This document shows, piece after piece, positions 11,344 to 24,100 of a stretch of 64,000 bases of DNA; position 1 is the first letter of the stretch; every line of letters begins with the position of its first letter. The position numbers were made by a program, and so were the translations under genes. The DNA is from Micropterus salmoides (lineage: Eukaryota > Chordata > Actinopteri > Centrarchiformes > Centrarchidae), in assembly GCF_014851395.1 (NCBI RefSeq), contig NW_024044348.1, positions 27,748,676 to 27,812,675 of the forward strand. Direction: 5' to 3'. The notes below the pieces were generated by a model that saw nothing but the letters and a program-made list of their open reading frames with translations, searched no databases and was not told where the DNA came from.

Positions 11344-13329
11344 TAAGACAACCTCTCCATGCCTGTCTAATTTCAGTTATTTTATTTAGGAAAGATGTTT
11401 CAGAAGGCTTTAATGAAATAAATTAAAGATCTTGCAGATAGTTTCAGAGATGCGAGGTTATGTAGGAGCAGATGGAAAGTAAAGAAAGCAATAACCCATT
11501 CATATTTCTCATGGCTTTATTTTCCTGTTGTTTTTTTTTTACTCCTACCACTAACACAAATAATTCATAGTAGACACTGATAGGACATCAGAGCAGATGA
11601 TTCAGTTGTACAGTTTTACTATATTTTTCTAAAGCCCTATTCTTAACTGGAGGCCAATAATTATCATACACCTTCCCCCCCGTCACATCATCCAGACCAG
11701 TCTGGATCCCCCTCATCGTACGCGACTGCACACTCTTTTTAGCTCAGCTCCTCGGTCCACTAGTCTGCTGTCGTCTATTTTTAAACTCTATAGCGGAGCA
11801 ACCGTATGTGCGTGGAATATTAAGCACTCCTCCTCTAACTCGCTCATCCCCTCTCTAACTGTGGGTAACTGTAGTCATCATTGACTCACTTCCATACACA
11901 GAACAGTGCACATTTCAGTCAAGTGCCAGCCGCAGAGCCCTTGCTTTTTCTTCCTCGCTCTCTTGCTTTCTCTCACGCATGCTTCCATGCACACACAAAC
12001 AAATTCAGTCCACTATCTTTACCCCTGTACAGTACCTCACTTTCTCAGCCTTTCATCAGCTCTCTAATATTCTCTTTGACTCTTTGCTGAGCTTAGTTTC
12101 TTTAACCTCTTTTGGCATGGTAAGCAGTGGGATTAGTGAGCAGACTGGCTAACAGACTACTTTGTAATCTCACAAACTCTCTGCTGTGCTGATACGCAGG
12201 ACTGGTCAGCACTGCCTTTTGTTAACGGTGTGTGTGTGTGTGTGTGTTGTTTCTTAAAACTAGAAGAAGGAAGAGGCAGCACAGGTCTGCCTGACCTCAG
12301 GGAGCTCTTTCTTCTTCTCTCAGTCTTTATTCGTGGCTCTCAGAGAGGTGGACAGCATGAGAATGACTCACTGAGAGGGATTGATCTCCCGTCCCTGATA
12401 TACTAGATACTGGCATATACTACATATAGCTTTATGTTATGTATATAGACGTTTTGTGTAACATGCTGTTCTATGTTAAAATTAAATAGCTACTTTGGAT
12501 GCTTATGGACCAAGCTGTGCTTTCAAAATGCAAAGGTTTGGGTTTATGTATCAAGGTTTAGCTAAATAATATTGGTAATTTAGGAGGTTTTGAATTAGAC
12601 ACAGAGGTGTGCAGGTCATGCAGACAAATGGTGAGCCGGTTAGAATTGTTTTTGTTGAACGTTAAATTGAATTAACAATTTCTGAATGTGGACATGAAAA
12701 CATGCTCAGTACCACACATGACTGTGAGCAAAAGACTAATAGTATAAGTCAAGTAGAATCAGACCAAGCTAGTCAACACATCAATGCCAAATAAACTGAT
12801 CTTAGAGTTATTCTTGTGTCTTGCTCAGGTGTACAAAAAGACATGATCGCAGATTCACTGAGAAATAGAAACACACATACAAAACCGCACCAGGCCGATG
12901 CCTTCTGTCGTTAGCCCCATGGCAGGCAATGGATCTATTCCAGACACATTTTTCATCACTGCAGCTCCGATGGTCACAGTATGAAATATGGATTTGGATA
13001 TCCACAGAAAATCTAATTCGTTGGCTTGGCTCTCAGCCATGGTGAGATCTCTGTGCCTTTTAAAATACTTTTAAGATGTTCATCAAGAAAGGAGAGAGCC
13101 AAGGTAAAGTTCACCTCTCTACTAAGCAGCTACTTTAGCTCGTTTTACAGGATTTTGAGGGTTTTAAACTGACTGAGAGGATTGTTCATGGGTAAATTAT
13201 TACATCTACCTCCCACAAATCTTGAGTTATTCAAGTCAGTCAGCTGAGGCGGCAATTAAACTTAAAGTTCAGAAAATTAATTAATCTTGTCCTCCTTAAT
13301 CTTGTTTTAACACTAAGGAACTGAACTTA
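11344..13329. other. No recognisable feature
   Basis: A long stretch without a supportable exon or transposon end. A short (TG)n lies near 12227-12246. The minus-strand frames at 12808-13040 have no family resemblance. Confidence 0.4.
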
Positions 13330-13930
13330 GGACTGTTCGGGTTACGTCTGATCACATTTGACTGAGAGTTCTGGCAACATAAGCAAAACGACCACTGCTA
13401 TCACATATAAATAAAAAGATTTTGGTTTGATTGGTAGAAAAAGCATGAGATCACCTTTTTCCAAGTAAGCCCCGCCTACGTCAAACAAATAAGAAAAGCA
13501 AGGACAAAAACAGAAATACAGAAATTTCTCATATGAAATAACCAAAACGGTTCTGACTCTGACAAAATATTAGGCATATTAACGGTTCTGAAACTGAGAC
13601 CAAATCCACAATACAGTAGTCCATGGTCTTGTGGTTCCAAAACTCTGGTATACTGCAAAATATATTATCTGACGGTTATAGGTTTATTAATCAGCTTTGT
13701 GTAAACTCGATTGGCAAAGGCTTGAATGTAACAGATGTTCATTTATGTGTAAAAGTCCCGCACTCCAGCATTAAGATGGAGCATAGCAGACATGAATAGT
13801 TTTCAAAATAAATGAAACAATGATTGTGTATGATGATAATGATGCTGTACTGAAAATGTAAAGAACTGTGACCCCAAAACTGAGGTACAAACCGAACCAT
13901 GAATTCTGTGTACCATTACACCCCTACAGA
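13330..13930. repeat. Possible hAT-derived dispersed repeat
   Basis: The right edge has GTACAAACCGAACCATGAAT followed by GTACCATTACACCCCT. The second motif is the inverse of AGGGGTGTAACGGTAC, a terminus common to hAT-type repeats of fish. The interior repeats phrases such as AACGGTTCTGA. I could not identify the left terminus or a target duplication. Confidence 0.35.
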
Positions 13931-14238
13931 ATATAGTGTAGGATCCCATCACTTACTAACAAGCTGATTGATTATTGTGAAATCTTTATCAGTGGCCAAA
14001 GCATGGCAGGGCAAGGGGTCACCACCCCTGACCAATCAGGCTTCTTCCATCTGAATATTTTAGTCAATTGGCTTGTCATTATTTAAAGCTGCCATAGGGA
14101 ATTCTTTAAAAAAAAACTTTTTGTCATATTTGCTAAAACTGTCACACTGACAAACAAACTCTAATGCAGTGTCAGTCACTGCTCAGGCATAAGCTGTGCA
14201 GCCCCCCTCCTTGCAAATGCTCTCACTTAGTCAAGCGT
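13931..14238. other. No recognisable feature
   Basis: A short AT-rich interval between the hAT-like repeat and the L2 3' end. I see nothing supportable in it. Confidence 0.4.
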
Positions 14239-15000
14239 ATTATAATAATAATAATAATCTTTATTTATAGAGCACTTTTAAAACCAACGTTACAAAGTGC
14301 TTAACATGAAGCAGTTATAACATAAACACATATAAAACAACACAAAAAACAAAAGTCACTTCAAAATATACCTCTACTACTTAAAATCAGGTAAAATCAG
14401 GGAATGCTCTTCGATAAAAGTATGTTTTAACAAGGAATTTAAAAGAGTTTACTGATTCGGCCGACCTAATTTCCTCGGGTAGATTGTTCCAGAGCCTCGG
14501 TGCTCTAACTACAAAGGCTCTGTCCCCTTTCAATTTCAGCTGGGTCTCTGGGACAAATAAAAGCCCCTTACCTGTTACGAGCTGGCATGTAGGGTACTAG
14601 TAGGTCAGCAATATAGCAAGGCGTGAGACCATTTAAAGCCTTAAATCTAATCAGTAAAATCTTAAAATCAATTCTAAAAAATACTGGGAACCAATGTAAC
14701 GAGGCCAAAACAGGAGTGATATGTTCATGTTCCTTGGTTATAGTTAGAAGCCTGGCAGCTGACTTCTGAACATACTCACGCTCAATAGATTTTCAATTCA
14801 GGCAGGTAAAGAGACTGTTACAACAGTCCAAACGTGAAGAAATGAAAGTGTGTAAAATGGTCTCAGTATTTGTAAAAGTTAAAAAAGGTCGGATTTTAGA
14901 AATGTTTATAAGATGATAGAAACACCAGCTTTGTGGTGTGCTGCTAAAAACATAAATCACTGTCAAACCAGACACCAAGATTCTTTGCCACTGGCTTGAT

Positions 15001-15465
15001 TTAATCTGATAAACCAAGGCAATCTGTGAACGGTATATGTTTTGTCAAATGCTTGGGGCCAATGATGAGGATCTCTGTTTTATTAGAGTTTAATTGAAGG
15101 AAATTATTGGACATGCAGTTTTTTAACTCTCTAAGGCAGTCCTTCAATGAAGTTAACATTTCAGGGTTAGCGTGTTTAATGGGCAGGTACAACTGGGTAT
15201 CATCTGCATAAAAGTGGAAATAGATACCATGTCTCTGAATAAAACACCATACTTTACAGTAGAGTATGAGGACGTATAATTATTCAAAGACACACAGAAG
15301 TAAGATATAAACCAGTCTAAAACAGTGCCAGATATCCCCACTCATTCTCTCCAAGAGGATGCTATGGTCAACCACATCAAACGCAGCACTAAGATCTAAG
15401 AGTACAAGCACAGAGCACATTCCACTATCTGCAGCCATCAAAAGATCATTGGTAACTTTGAGCAA
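15001..15465 (-). pseudogene. L2 reverse-transcriptase fragments
   Basis: Three overlapping frames together carry RT motifs: MLKVTNDLLMAADSG and VLLDLSAAFDVVDHSILLER (palm motif A), then MVSISTFMQMIPSCTCPL, where the YADD-type box is expected but decayed, then CLRELKNCMSNNFLQLNSNK. The catalytic YADD is not readable here, while the L2 at 57930 keeps it as YADDTQMYLPI. Confidence 0.75.
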
Positions 15466-15823
15466 TGTTGTTGAAACTTTTCAAAGATGTTATTTCTTTC
15501 CAATGTATGAAGAAGCTGCTTGGACACAATTTTTCTAAAATTTTAGCAATAAGGGGCAATTTGGAGATTCGGGGAGGGAGATGTCCAGTCCAGGTTTTTT
15601 TAACAGTGGTTTCATGCACGCAGTTTTAAAATAATCTGGGACACGGCCACTGGATAAAGAACTATTAAAAATCGAGAGCAAGCAAGGCCCTACAGAATCC
15701 GTGACTTTTAGTAAGAACTGTCTGTATCACATCAAGAGGATTGGAAGATAACTCTCATATGTGATACCATTTCTACAAGTTACGTAAAAATGGAATTGGA
15801 TAAAACTGGTTAAAACTGTCAAT

Positions 15824-16345
15824 CTATGAGTGTGGAAAATCCGAGTAAGTGGCACTGGGTGTGATAGAAGCCCAAATTAACTCTACCTTTTCATTAAAAT
15901 ACAATAAAAACACCTCACAGTTGGCATCACTTTCAATAGGGGCACAAGGTGGGGCCGGATTTATCAGCAGATCAACAGTCCTATACAAAAACCTTGGGTA
16001 ATGGTGGTGCAAAGAGATAAGTTCTGAAAGATATTTTGTTCTAGCCTCCTTAACCATTCTATTATACTGTGACAGCAGCTCCTTCATGCTAGCATAGTGT
16101 ACTTGGAGTCCAGATTTCTTCCACCTATGTTCTGCTTTCCTATCTTCCCTTTTTAAGCTGCGGGTACTGTCATTGAGCCAAGACTGCTTTTTTTCTCTGG
16201 CCTTCAACTTAACTTTAAGGGGTGCTATAGTATTTAACAAGGACAAGCAGATCGCATTGAAGTTATCCACCAGATTGTTGGTATTAGAATACCTAAACAA
16301 GTTAGGGCTTTGACAGTGTGCAGAATTGCGCCACACTATGTTCAT
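15824..16345 (-). pseudogene. L2 ORF fragment between EN and RT
   Basis: A 173-residue open stretch with PLKVKLKAREKKQSWLND, then DRKAEHRWKKSGLQVHYASM and YFNEKVELIWASI. This is the connecting region between the apurinic-type endonuclease and the reverse transcriptase of L2-type LINEs. It is the longest intact piece of this copy. The endonuclease end precedes it in another frame, and the RT follows after further frame changes. Confidence 0.78.
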
Positions 16346-16580
16346 TTAGGATGCGAGAACATATGGCGTGGGATAAGACTGTGGGATTAGCGGGTGACTC
16401 AGATCTGTGGTCAGATCCAGGCATATCCAGTAAATCCACAGTAGAAATTCTCACACCTAAAGTAAAAACAAGGTCTAAATCTTCAGTGCGGCTTCAGAAG
16501 TTTTGCAAAATGTCAGAGAAACAACCAACAACAATCAAAGAGCATCCCTCCATTGCCAACAACAGAGTATAGTACAGGAA

Positions 16581-17609
16581 CATGACTCCTTCAGTTCTCG
16601 TCACACTCGCAGACCTAAAATACCTCTGCTGCAAACACGTCAGCGTGTCCCGCTTCTTTCTGTCTCTCTCCCTGTATGTCTGCTTCGGTGACTTTCTCCA
16701 TCAGTAGAAGGCTATGTTGTATAAAGTTGCTGGGAAAAAAAACAGAACTTGACTGATATATAGTCCAGCCCTGAGGTGAGTCCTTAGATTTGTTGTCTTT
16801 ATAGAGCAGTGGCTTTTTACAAAATCGGCAAACACCATTTTTTTTGGTAACACCCTTGACTTGACCATAAGGTAAATTGCATAAATCTTAAATGCGTATG
16901 CACTGCAATTTTTGTATTTAAGCAGGACATACATCAAATATTTAATTTTCCCACATTCAAACTGAAGTTTAAATATTGAATAAAAAGGGACAGCCCTACT
17001 ATTTTGCCTAGCTTGCTAACGTTAGCCTTGATTCTCAGTGGACCTTATTTTCCATGCAACACATACTGGCAGTTCCTGCACACTGACTGCTGTGTTCATA
17101 CCTCTTCTTTTTCAAATAACAAGTCAAAACACCAAGAACATATATTGTTCTCTTAGCAAAAATACAAATTAAATTGTCGACTCATATTGCATGCTTAATC
17201 AAAGTGCACATCCTAAAATACCACTTAAATACTTCTTTTTAAGTGATAGCAAATGGATGAGGAGAAATGTGTGGTTGAGGGAGAAAAATAACCCGACCTC
17301 TATGTCCCACAGTCTGGGCAAGAAAATATTAACTCCAGCAAATTATAGCTGGAGAGGCTGGCACTTCAGGTGAGGAATCAAGTGAAATAACACAAAAAAG
17401 GCTCCTCAATCTGCGGCAGTGGTTGAACTACACTTGCTGCTGTATATTATTTGCTCAATATGCTTTGCTGACCTTTTGACTTCTTTTTCACTGCTTGGAT
17501 GTTATCAGGTTGTGTGAATGTTGTAACATATCTACTTATGATCTTAATAAATTTGTGAGGATTAATACAAATTATGAATTTTAATATTCAGAGAATATTT
17601 AAAAAAAAG
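16581..17609. other. No recognisable feature
   Basis: AT-rich sequence with short chance frames. Nothing supportable was seen. Confidence 0.4.
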
Positions 17610-19885
17610 CTCTCGTTTCGCGGTGCACCACCGGAGATTCAATTCACCCAGACTCTCCGGACCTCTGGGTAGCATTTTAATAATTATACAATTATTCACT
17701 AGCGATCAGTTAGTTAATAATCGCTCAATTATCCTAAATCAATCAGTCAGTCTCATATCGAAAGGGTAAATTCTTGTGACAGGGACTTGGAGGTAGGTAA
17801 TACACACACACAATTCCTGTGATTACGGTGAAATTTATTAACTAACTAAGGTGACAGATGCAGTTAAATACACATCAAAGAAATAAACAATGGCTAAACA
17901 ATAAGAATGTAGAGTTCTATTGTGGGGAGAATTTGACTCATACGGGCAGCTAATGAACGCAAGCTATGAGCTTAAGTGTTAAAGATAATCTATTAACTAA
18001 CTATTGGACATCGCTGATCACAGAATGCTTTGGTTGGGTCTTACTGCTTGTTGTTTCTCCCAGCCGGGTTGCTGGTTGGCGGCCTCATGCTGGCGGAGTT
18101 CCATGCCTTCTCGGTTAGGATGGCTTAAAACCGTCGGCCGTTTGCTTTCTCTGCCAAGGAATTGCTCCGTAGGTTCGTCTTTTGTCGGCTTATTGAAGAA
18201 ACTTGCAGTGGGGCCTTTACAACCCTGGCTTGGGTTAAAGGTTTGGTCGTCCTTTGTTACTGCTTGCGGGCCCACGTGACTGGGTCCGGGTGTCGGTGGG
18301 ATCATTGTAAGTTAGCTGAACGAATAAAGCTTAAAAAGAACTTGGTCGTTGTTGAATTAAAATTGTGTAACTTAACGGTCTGATAACTTTTAACAAAGAA
18401 AAGAAAAACAAGTAAGTTGCTGGAAACGAGGGAAAAAGCCGAGGTCGTGGCGCTTCACGTGTGTAGCTTGAAACTAACAAAGAGCCTTCGCTGCGCCGGG
18501 TCGAACTTCTTAGGGCGTTGCTGGGAGAGGGAGCATGCTGGGCATGTGCCGAAGTGCACGGGCAGAGCGAAGAGCACCAAGAGAACAAAAACGAAGAACA
18601 AGAACAAGAGTGTGTGTCGCTGCTTTTGTTTGTTGGGGCGTGGCTCCCAGAGGGGCAGTCCTTTGTTCCCCTGAGGGCTTGTTTCCGGTTTCCTGAGAGA
18701 CTGTCTTCTTAACTCTTAATTATTAATTATTAATATGTCTATTCAAAAATGTATTTGTGCGTATTGTATCAAATATCTTCCCACAATCAAACCTTAATTG
18801 TCAAACGGGTATACCGTTCTTAGTTTTAAGCATTTGATATAAGGAAAACAATTGTCAGTAGTTCAACCTTAAGGTTAGCATTTCCTAAGAATCACATCAG
18901 ATGAGAGGAACTTAACTAGCTTTCTGGATAATATTGGTTGTTACACATTCTTACTTAGGGAATATAAGCAAGATACACGAATGGCATCAGATTATGAACA
19001 GGTAAATACAGAGTGACGGTTATACATTAAATGGCATTTCAGAACGATGGCATGTAATACTTATTTTGTCCACTTGGGGGAGCTCTGGTTACATGAAGTT
19101 AGCTTTGATTATTCCTTTTAACAACCCTTTGCTCAGGATCTGGGGAATTTAGTGATTTAACATTAATTCGAGCTGGAAAATTAATCGAGTAGTATACGAT
19201 TTCTTTATCATCATTTCTAAAGGAAGTGTCAGAAGGTGTTGGGAACAAAGCATTGGTTACAACATAAAATGAAGAAATGTCAGTGATCCTTGTTGATCCA
19301 AAATTAATTAATTTAGATTCTTTTCAACAACAAATATCAACAACAACATGGTAACATAACTGCTAACCTAAGAGGCAAACGCCACTACTAACTTAGCAAG
19401 GATTATTATTTAAACAGAACAAAACAGTTTATAATATAATTTTTTTAGCTCAAGAAGGCAGGAGTTGTGTGTCCCCTTTCGCATTCCTGGCTTATTACAC
19501 TTGCACATCAGCTAAAAGAAGAGTAGGGAGTGGTGTTTTATGGCTCAGCCATTCTGTGGGAAAAGGGATCAGAACGGTACTTTTGATGTCCGAAGGTGAC
19601 CTGTGGGGGGAGAGGGGTTGGACAACCCGCCTTTGCAGTCCTGCTAAGTGTCTCCAGTGACACCTTTACGGCGAGAGGGGATCACTAAGGCTCTTTGAAT
19701 ACACAATCCTTAAGCGATGCATGTCTGATTGAGTCTCTGCAGATCCTTACCAAATCCCAGGCGATGTTTCTAGTTTTTGCATGTCAAAAGGTCAACTCCA
19801 GGGGAGGAAAACTCCCCCCCCTTTTTGACATTAGCTGACCTCACCTCCCTCTTGAGGTGAGAGGCTGGTTGGTCCACGACAATGT
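17610..19885 (-). repeat. Unclassified block, possibly LTR-derived
   Basis: Base composition changes sharply here, with a GC- and CpG-richer core at 18050-18700 flanked by AT-rich parts. On the minus strand a polyadenylation layout is visible: AATAAA (17834-17839), a CA about 15 bases later and a GT-rich run (TTGTGTGTGTGTATT), as in the R-U5 part of an LTR. The right edge reads TGTCGTGG on the minus strand, a possible TG start. I found no primer-binding site, no gag/pol text and no target duplication. Frames at 18004-18674 do not resemble known proteins. It could instead be another repeat or a CpG-rich regulatory block. Confidence 0.3.
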
Positions 19886-20845
19886 GAATGAATATGTGTA
19901 AACATTACTAATAACCTTACAGTCTTCTGTGTAGTATATATGTACTTTTGAAAAGTTATTTTTTAATTACCCCTCAGAGCATTTTTTTCATCCAAAGTGA
20001 ATTCACTTATTACTTATTTCCAATACAAACAGAAATGTAATTAGATTCCTGTGCTTGGTTTCTGGGCCTCAGACATCAAGGCAAGGACACAACTTAATTT
20101 CCATGTTTTGAAACAATCTCTGGGCTTTAACTGATAATGATAAGCAAGATACTGCTAGCTCCATTTTCTCCCCCGTTTCTTTGTTTCCCATTGCTTCGTT
20201 TCTGTTACTGTCTCACTGGACCCAAATGCAGACAGAACAGGGAGACTGCTGCAGTTCATTGAATTATTGTTCTTAAATGAGCTTTCAGGCAAGCAGACAT
20301 GCAACAAACAAATAACAGGCAGGTAGGCAGATACAGGTCCACGTAAAGCAAAACCCACCGTGGCATATCAGAACATAGGAACTTTGATAAACTGGCCATG
20401 AAGTGAAGTGGTAAATATGGTGAGTGGCTGATGAGGGAATGAGTTGCGGGTGAGGAGTGCGTGGAGTAGGTGACAGGTGTGTAGTTGGGTGTGGCAGTCA
20501 AGTGAAGGGGAAAGGAGGGAAAACCATGCTTTCAGTGGACAGCTCAACAATGGCAGGTCTGGGGAGGTAGAGACAAGGGCAGAGAGCAATACAAAAGGCT
20601 GAGGATGAGATAGTGTGGCTGAAGAGAGGGACTGAGGAGCAAACTGTGACAATTTCTCTGTCTCTGTCTAGAAACTCATCTGGATCTCTAATCAACTATA
20701 TCAAAAGATTGAAAAAGGTTCTCTGCTTCAATAAGGGGTGAATATTGACTCAGGGGAGCAAATAACACACGGGTTGAGGTTGTGAGTTCACTGTGAAAAC
20801 TGCTCCATTTATATTTACTCTACGTGGCCAAGCAAAAACCTCAGA
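19886..20845. other. No recognisable feature
   Basis: No exon or element ends could be supported. The minus-strand frames at 20155-20695 overlap each other in different phases and look like chance. Confidence 0.35.
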
Positions 20846-21130
20846 GTCTGAAAAGTGAAGCCAATGCGGAAATGTCTTAAACCTGCCTTCTTTCTAATGA
20901 CCAGCAGGGGGCGACCACAGCGAGAAGTCCGATTGCATTGGACTTTATGGCAAAATGGCCCTACCTCAGTGAACACTTTCTTAATGAGTTTATGGTCTCT
21001 ATCACAAGTTTCAAGCCTTCTTCAATACAGCATAATGTTCATTTTGTAAATTATGGTCCCATTTAGAGAAAAATAGATGATAAAGCAGGGTAGGCTTTCT
21101 GGTGGCTATCTTGTGATTGAGTCTATGTAC
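20846..21130. repeat. Dispersed teleost repeat
   Basis: Phrases GTGAAGCCAATGCGGAAATG, CCAGCAGGGGGCGACCACAG, TTCTTCAATACAGCATAATG and ATGGTCCCATTTAGAG match a repeat that is very common in fish genomes. The piece at 21035-21090 also occurs inside the TTAA-flanked element at 48925-48980. I see no termini, and its class is unknown to me. Confidence 0.55.
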
Positions 21131-24100
21131 GGGGCTAATGTGATTAAATACAGCGGAGACTCATTTGAAATGCAGGTTTTCTATTTTCTTGACCACTCTA
21201 TACCTAACCGAATTCCAAGCAGCTATTTGATTAGAAGATTTACTTAATGGCTGAGGATTTGGGCCATCCCAACACAGCTGTTTTGACAACATCACAAAAG
21301 CTGACAAGGTCATGGTGGTTTAGCTTCAAGGCCAATATCATGTAGCAATAGGTCTGTTTTTTAAAAAGGTTTTGGTCCTCCCAATATGTAAGAATAGCTT
21401 GACAATGAGTATTCTTCATACTTCTGTTCTTGTTTTATAAAATCAGGTTTTGCGCAGTAAAACGAGCTACCATGAACTTTACGCTACACACGGTAGCGTG
21501 ATGAGAAATGAGTGTAGTTAGTTCAGATGTCCCTATACTATTGGCAGTGTATCATCTTGTCACAGCAGTACTATGTCCCAGCCAGACTGTGACTTTCCAC
21601 CGCCCTTGTATTTTTGGAGATGCCGGGGAGCCACAGGTCTCCATGGCAACAAGATTATTACATCACTACTCTCCAGCTGCTGTCGTCAAGCCGGTGTTTG
21701 GCCAAGCTCTGCGGCAGCCCGACAGTGACTCCACACACTCATCAAACACACACACGCTGTGCATGCCAAAACCCTCACTCTGAACTCTTCCAACCAGAAG
21801 AGCGCGACCATTTGTTCACACCTATCAAGATTTTGATAGGAGCTAGTTATTTTGATAGGATTTCTTCAATAGTCAAAAGAATCAATTGTAAAAATATGTT
21901 AATTTAAGGTAAAGACAATGTGTGTTTAAAGGAAGAGTGCCAAATCCCTGTCCTGTATTTGTGTGTTTGATCCTAACACTGCAGTAAGATTTTAGACATG
22001 CATTTTTAACAGTGTTAATCAGAGCAAAAATGCGAAACATTTGATGGATCCAGCTTCTCAAATTTGACACTTTGCTGCTTTTCTTTGTCTGACATTATAG
22101 TAGAGTGAACATATTTGGATTTTATGGAGCCAGCTCAGTCTTGATATTAATGAATACACACAGGATTCACAAATGTATTATGGGATTTATATATAAATCA
22201 CTCCACAAAAAATATTTATCATTGTATATAAATGTAAAACAAATCCAACTAACAAAAATGGCAATTTGAAGGCGTCACCTTGGGCGCTAAGAAACTGTCT
22301 TTTCACACTATTTTCTGACATCTTATAGATAAAACAATAAATTTATTGATCTGTTGAAGGTTTATTCAATGTTGAAAATAATCCTTAGTTGCAGCCTTAC
22401 TTAAAACTATATAATAAGGAAAGAGAGGGAAGAAAAATATGAAGAAAGGATTGAAAAGAAAGAAAAAGAAGAACAGGATAACAGCAATAAATGTCATTAG
22501 AAAAGCATGAATTTCGTTAACTATAAGTAATACAAACAAAAACCAGATGGCCATAAATTGAGATGTGTCTCCTCTGTGTTTCTGTAGCAGTCTTCTCCAC
22601 TTGTAGTCTCCGTTACCCCAGTTTGGTTTTTCGCCTTGGGGAAGGTTAGTTCTTAAAATGTTTGGCACTGTTTAAATGGGGTTAACAGTGTCTGTTAGCC
22701 CAATTTTCAGTGGGTTGGGTCCCTGTGGATGCCTGTGAAAGATGGTGACATGAAAGCAACTTACCTACAGTTGGCTGTGATGTGCACATGCAGAGGGTAA
22801 GGTTGTGTTTGGTACAAAAACATCCAACAGCATCAGGCCTTGTCATTTGGGTGGCTTCAACATAGATGCCTCCCTTTTCTTAACCCGTCTCTGCCAGCCA
22901 GGTTATTTCAAGTGCAAGAAGGTTGGAAATCCACCGAGTCCCTCAGCTACATCATTTATCAACTTGTCATTGCTGCCTAAGACGGGACAGTATATCCCAG
23001 AAGGCCTTGTGTACTTCCTGCTTCAGCAGAGGTCAGAGTGACCTTGCCGCCTGACTGTCTCTGCTCTGACTGCAGTCCCTCAGCCACTAAACATTTCCAT
23101 GTGTGCAGCATGCTGTCAGCCCTGGGGTCTCACTAAGAGGTGCAAGTTAGGATAGATGTGAAAAGAGGGGAAATAGAAAGCTCCAGGTGAGACCCACCGG
23201 CTGTCTATGGTGCAGCCTACCTTACATGTCTGTAATTTTACTGGATATAAATAAGCAGAATCATATTTACAATGAGTTAAGATAGTCATATACTGTAGAT
23301 CTTGAAATATTATGGTATCCTTTCATTTCGTTCAGGGATGTTACACATTATCCTCCTGCCCTTGCTCGTCCAGTTCTTGCATAATACAGGTACATTTTAG
23401 AGCAAATCTAAAATAAGAATTTTGATGTCAGCGCATAATCTGCAGAATAGTCATGGGTGGTGGGGATTAAATATTCATAAATTGTCAGAAGGTGGAAGAT
23501 AATGCAGCAGAACGAGAGGTGAGGTCTAGGCAGATATGCGTGGGGTGAGATAAACAGGGGAAAGAAGAAAAGGCAAGAAGGGAGAGAAAGGATGAAATAA
23601 TTACACAGTTTGTTGTAAATACTGGCAGGTATGTTCCTTGTTGAGCAGAATTTCTAGCCCTTTACTCAGATTTTTAAAGAGGAGAGTGGCTCACCTCTTT
23701 AATGTCAGTGTTCGTCAGTAGGATCACAGTCATAAAGGCCAAATAATTTACACTAGTGCATAGCTTTAATCCCATACAGTATGGGACATCACCCAATGGT
23801 TTGTGGACTACTGTTTTAAAGCCTCAAGTTTGGCATTTTGTCAGTCTGTCAGTAATCAAAAAAGCAAGTTGGACCGAGGAGGCAGGTAATGTCAGACAAG
23901 ACAATTACTAGAGGATGTTGGAGAGCACCTTGACATCTTTCCAATTAAGCACAGCAGTTAAGTCTTCTAGAAGGAGACTTCTTATTCTGGCCCAACTGAG
24001 GATCTACATGGGGAGAGAGGCTCTATGCCCAAAAGCAGAGTCACATACACTGGACATACAGAACTGGACTAAACTACACAGACAAGTAAGAGCTACAGGT

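Larger units (their letters stand above)
14239..16580 (-). mobile_element. L2-type LINE, degraded
   Basis: Read on the minus strand, this copy runs from the end of the endonuclease domain to the 3' tail. The first recognisable text is DLVFTLGVRISTVDLLDMP followed by SDH near 16440-16480. It continues with an inter-domain stretch (15824-16345), RT palm text LLDLSAAFDVVDHSILLERM near 15370-15420, MYLPIKHANPEMLTSLKDCL near 15190, and the 3' untranslated region. The 3' end is AAGCACTTTGTAAC, then AATAAAGATTATT, then (ATT)n. The same 3' end is found at 58940-59064 and 44990-45083. Multiple stops and frameshifts make it inactive. Confidence 0.88.

Noticed and set aside
18004..18712. Cluster of frames in the GC-richer block
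   Set aside because: Frames on both strands lack conserved motifs; GC content alone explains the lack of stops.
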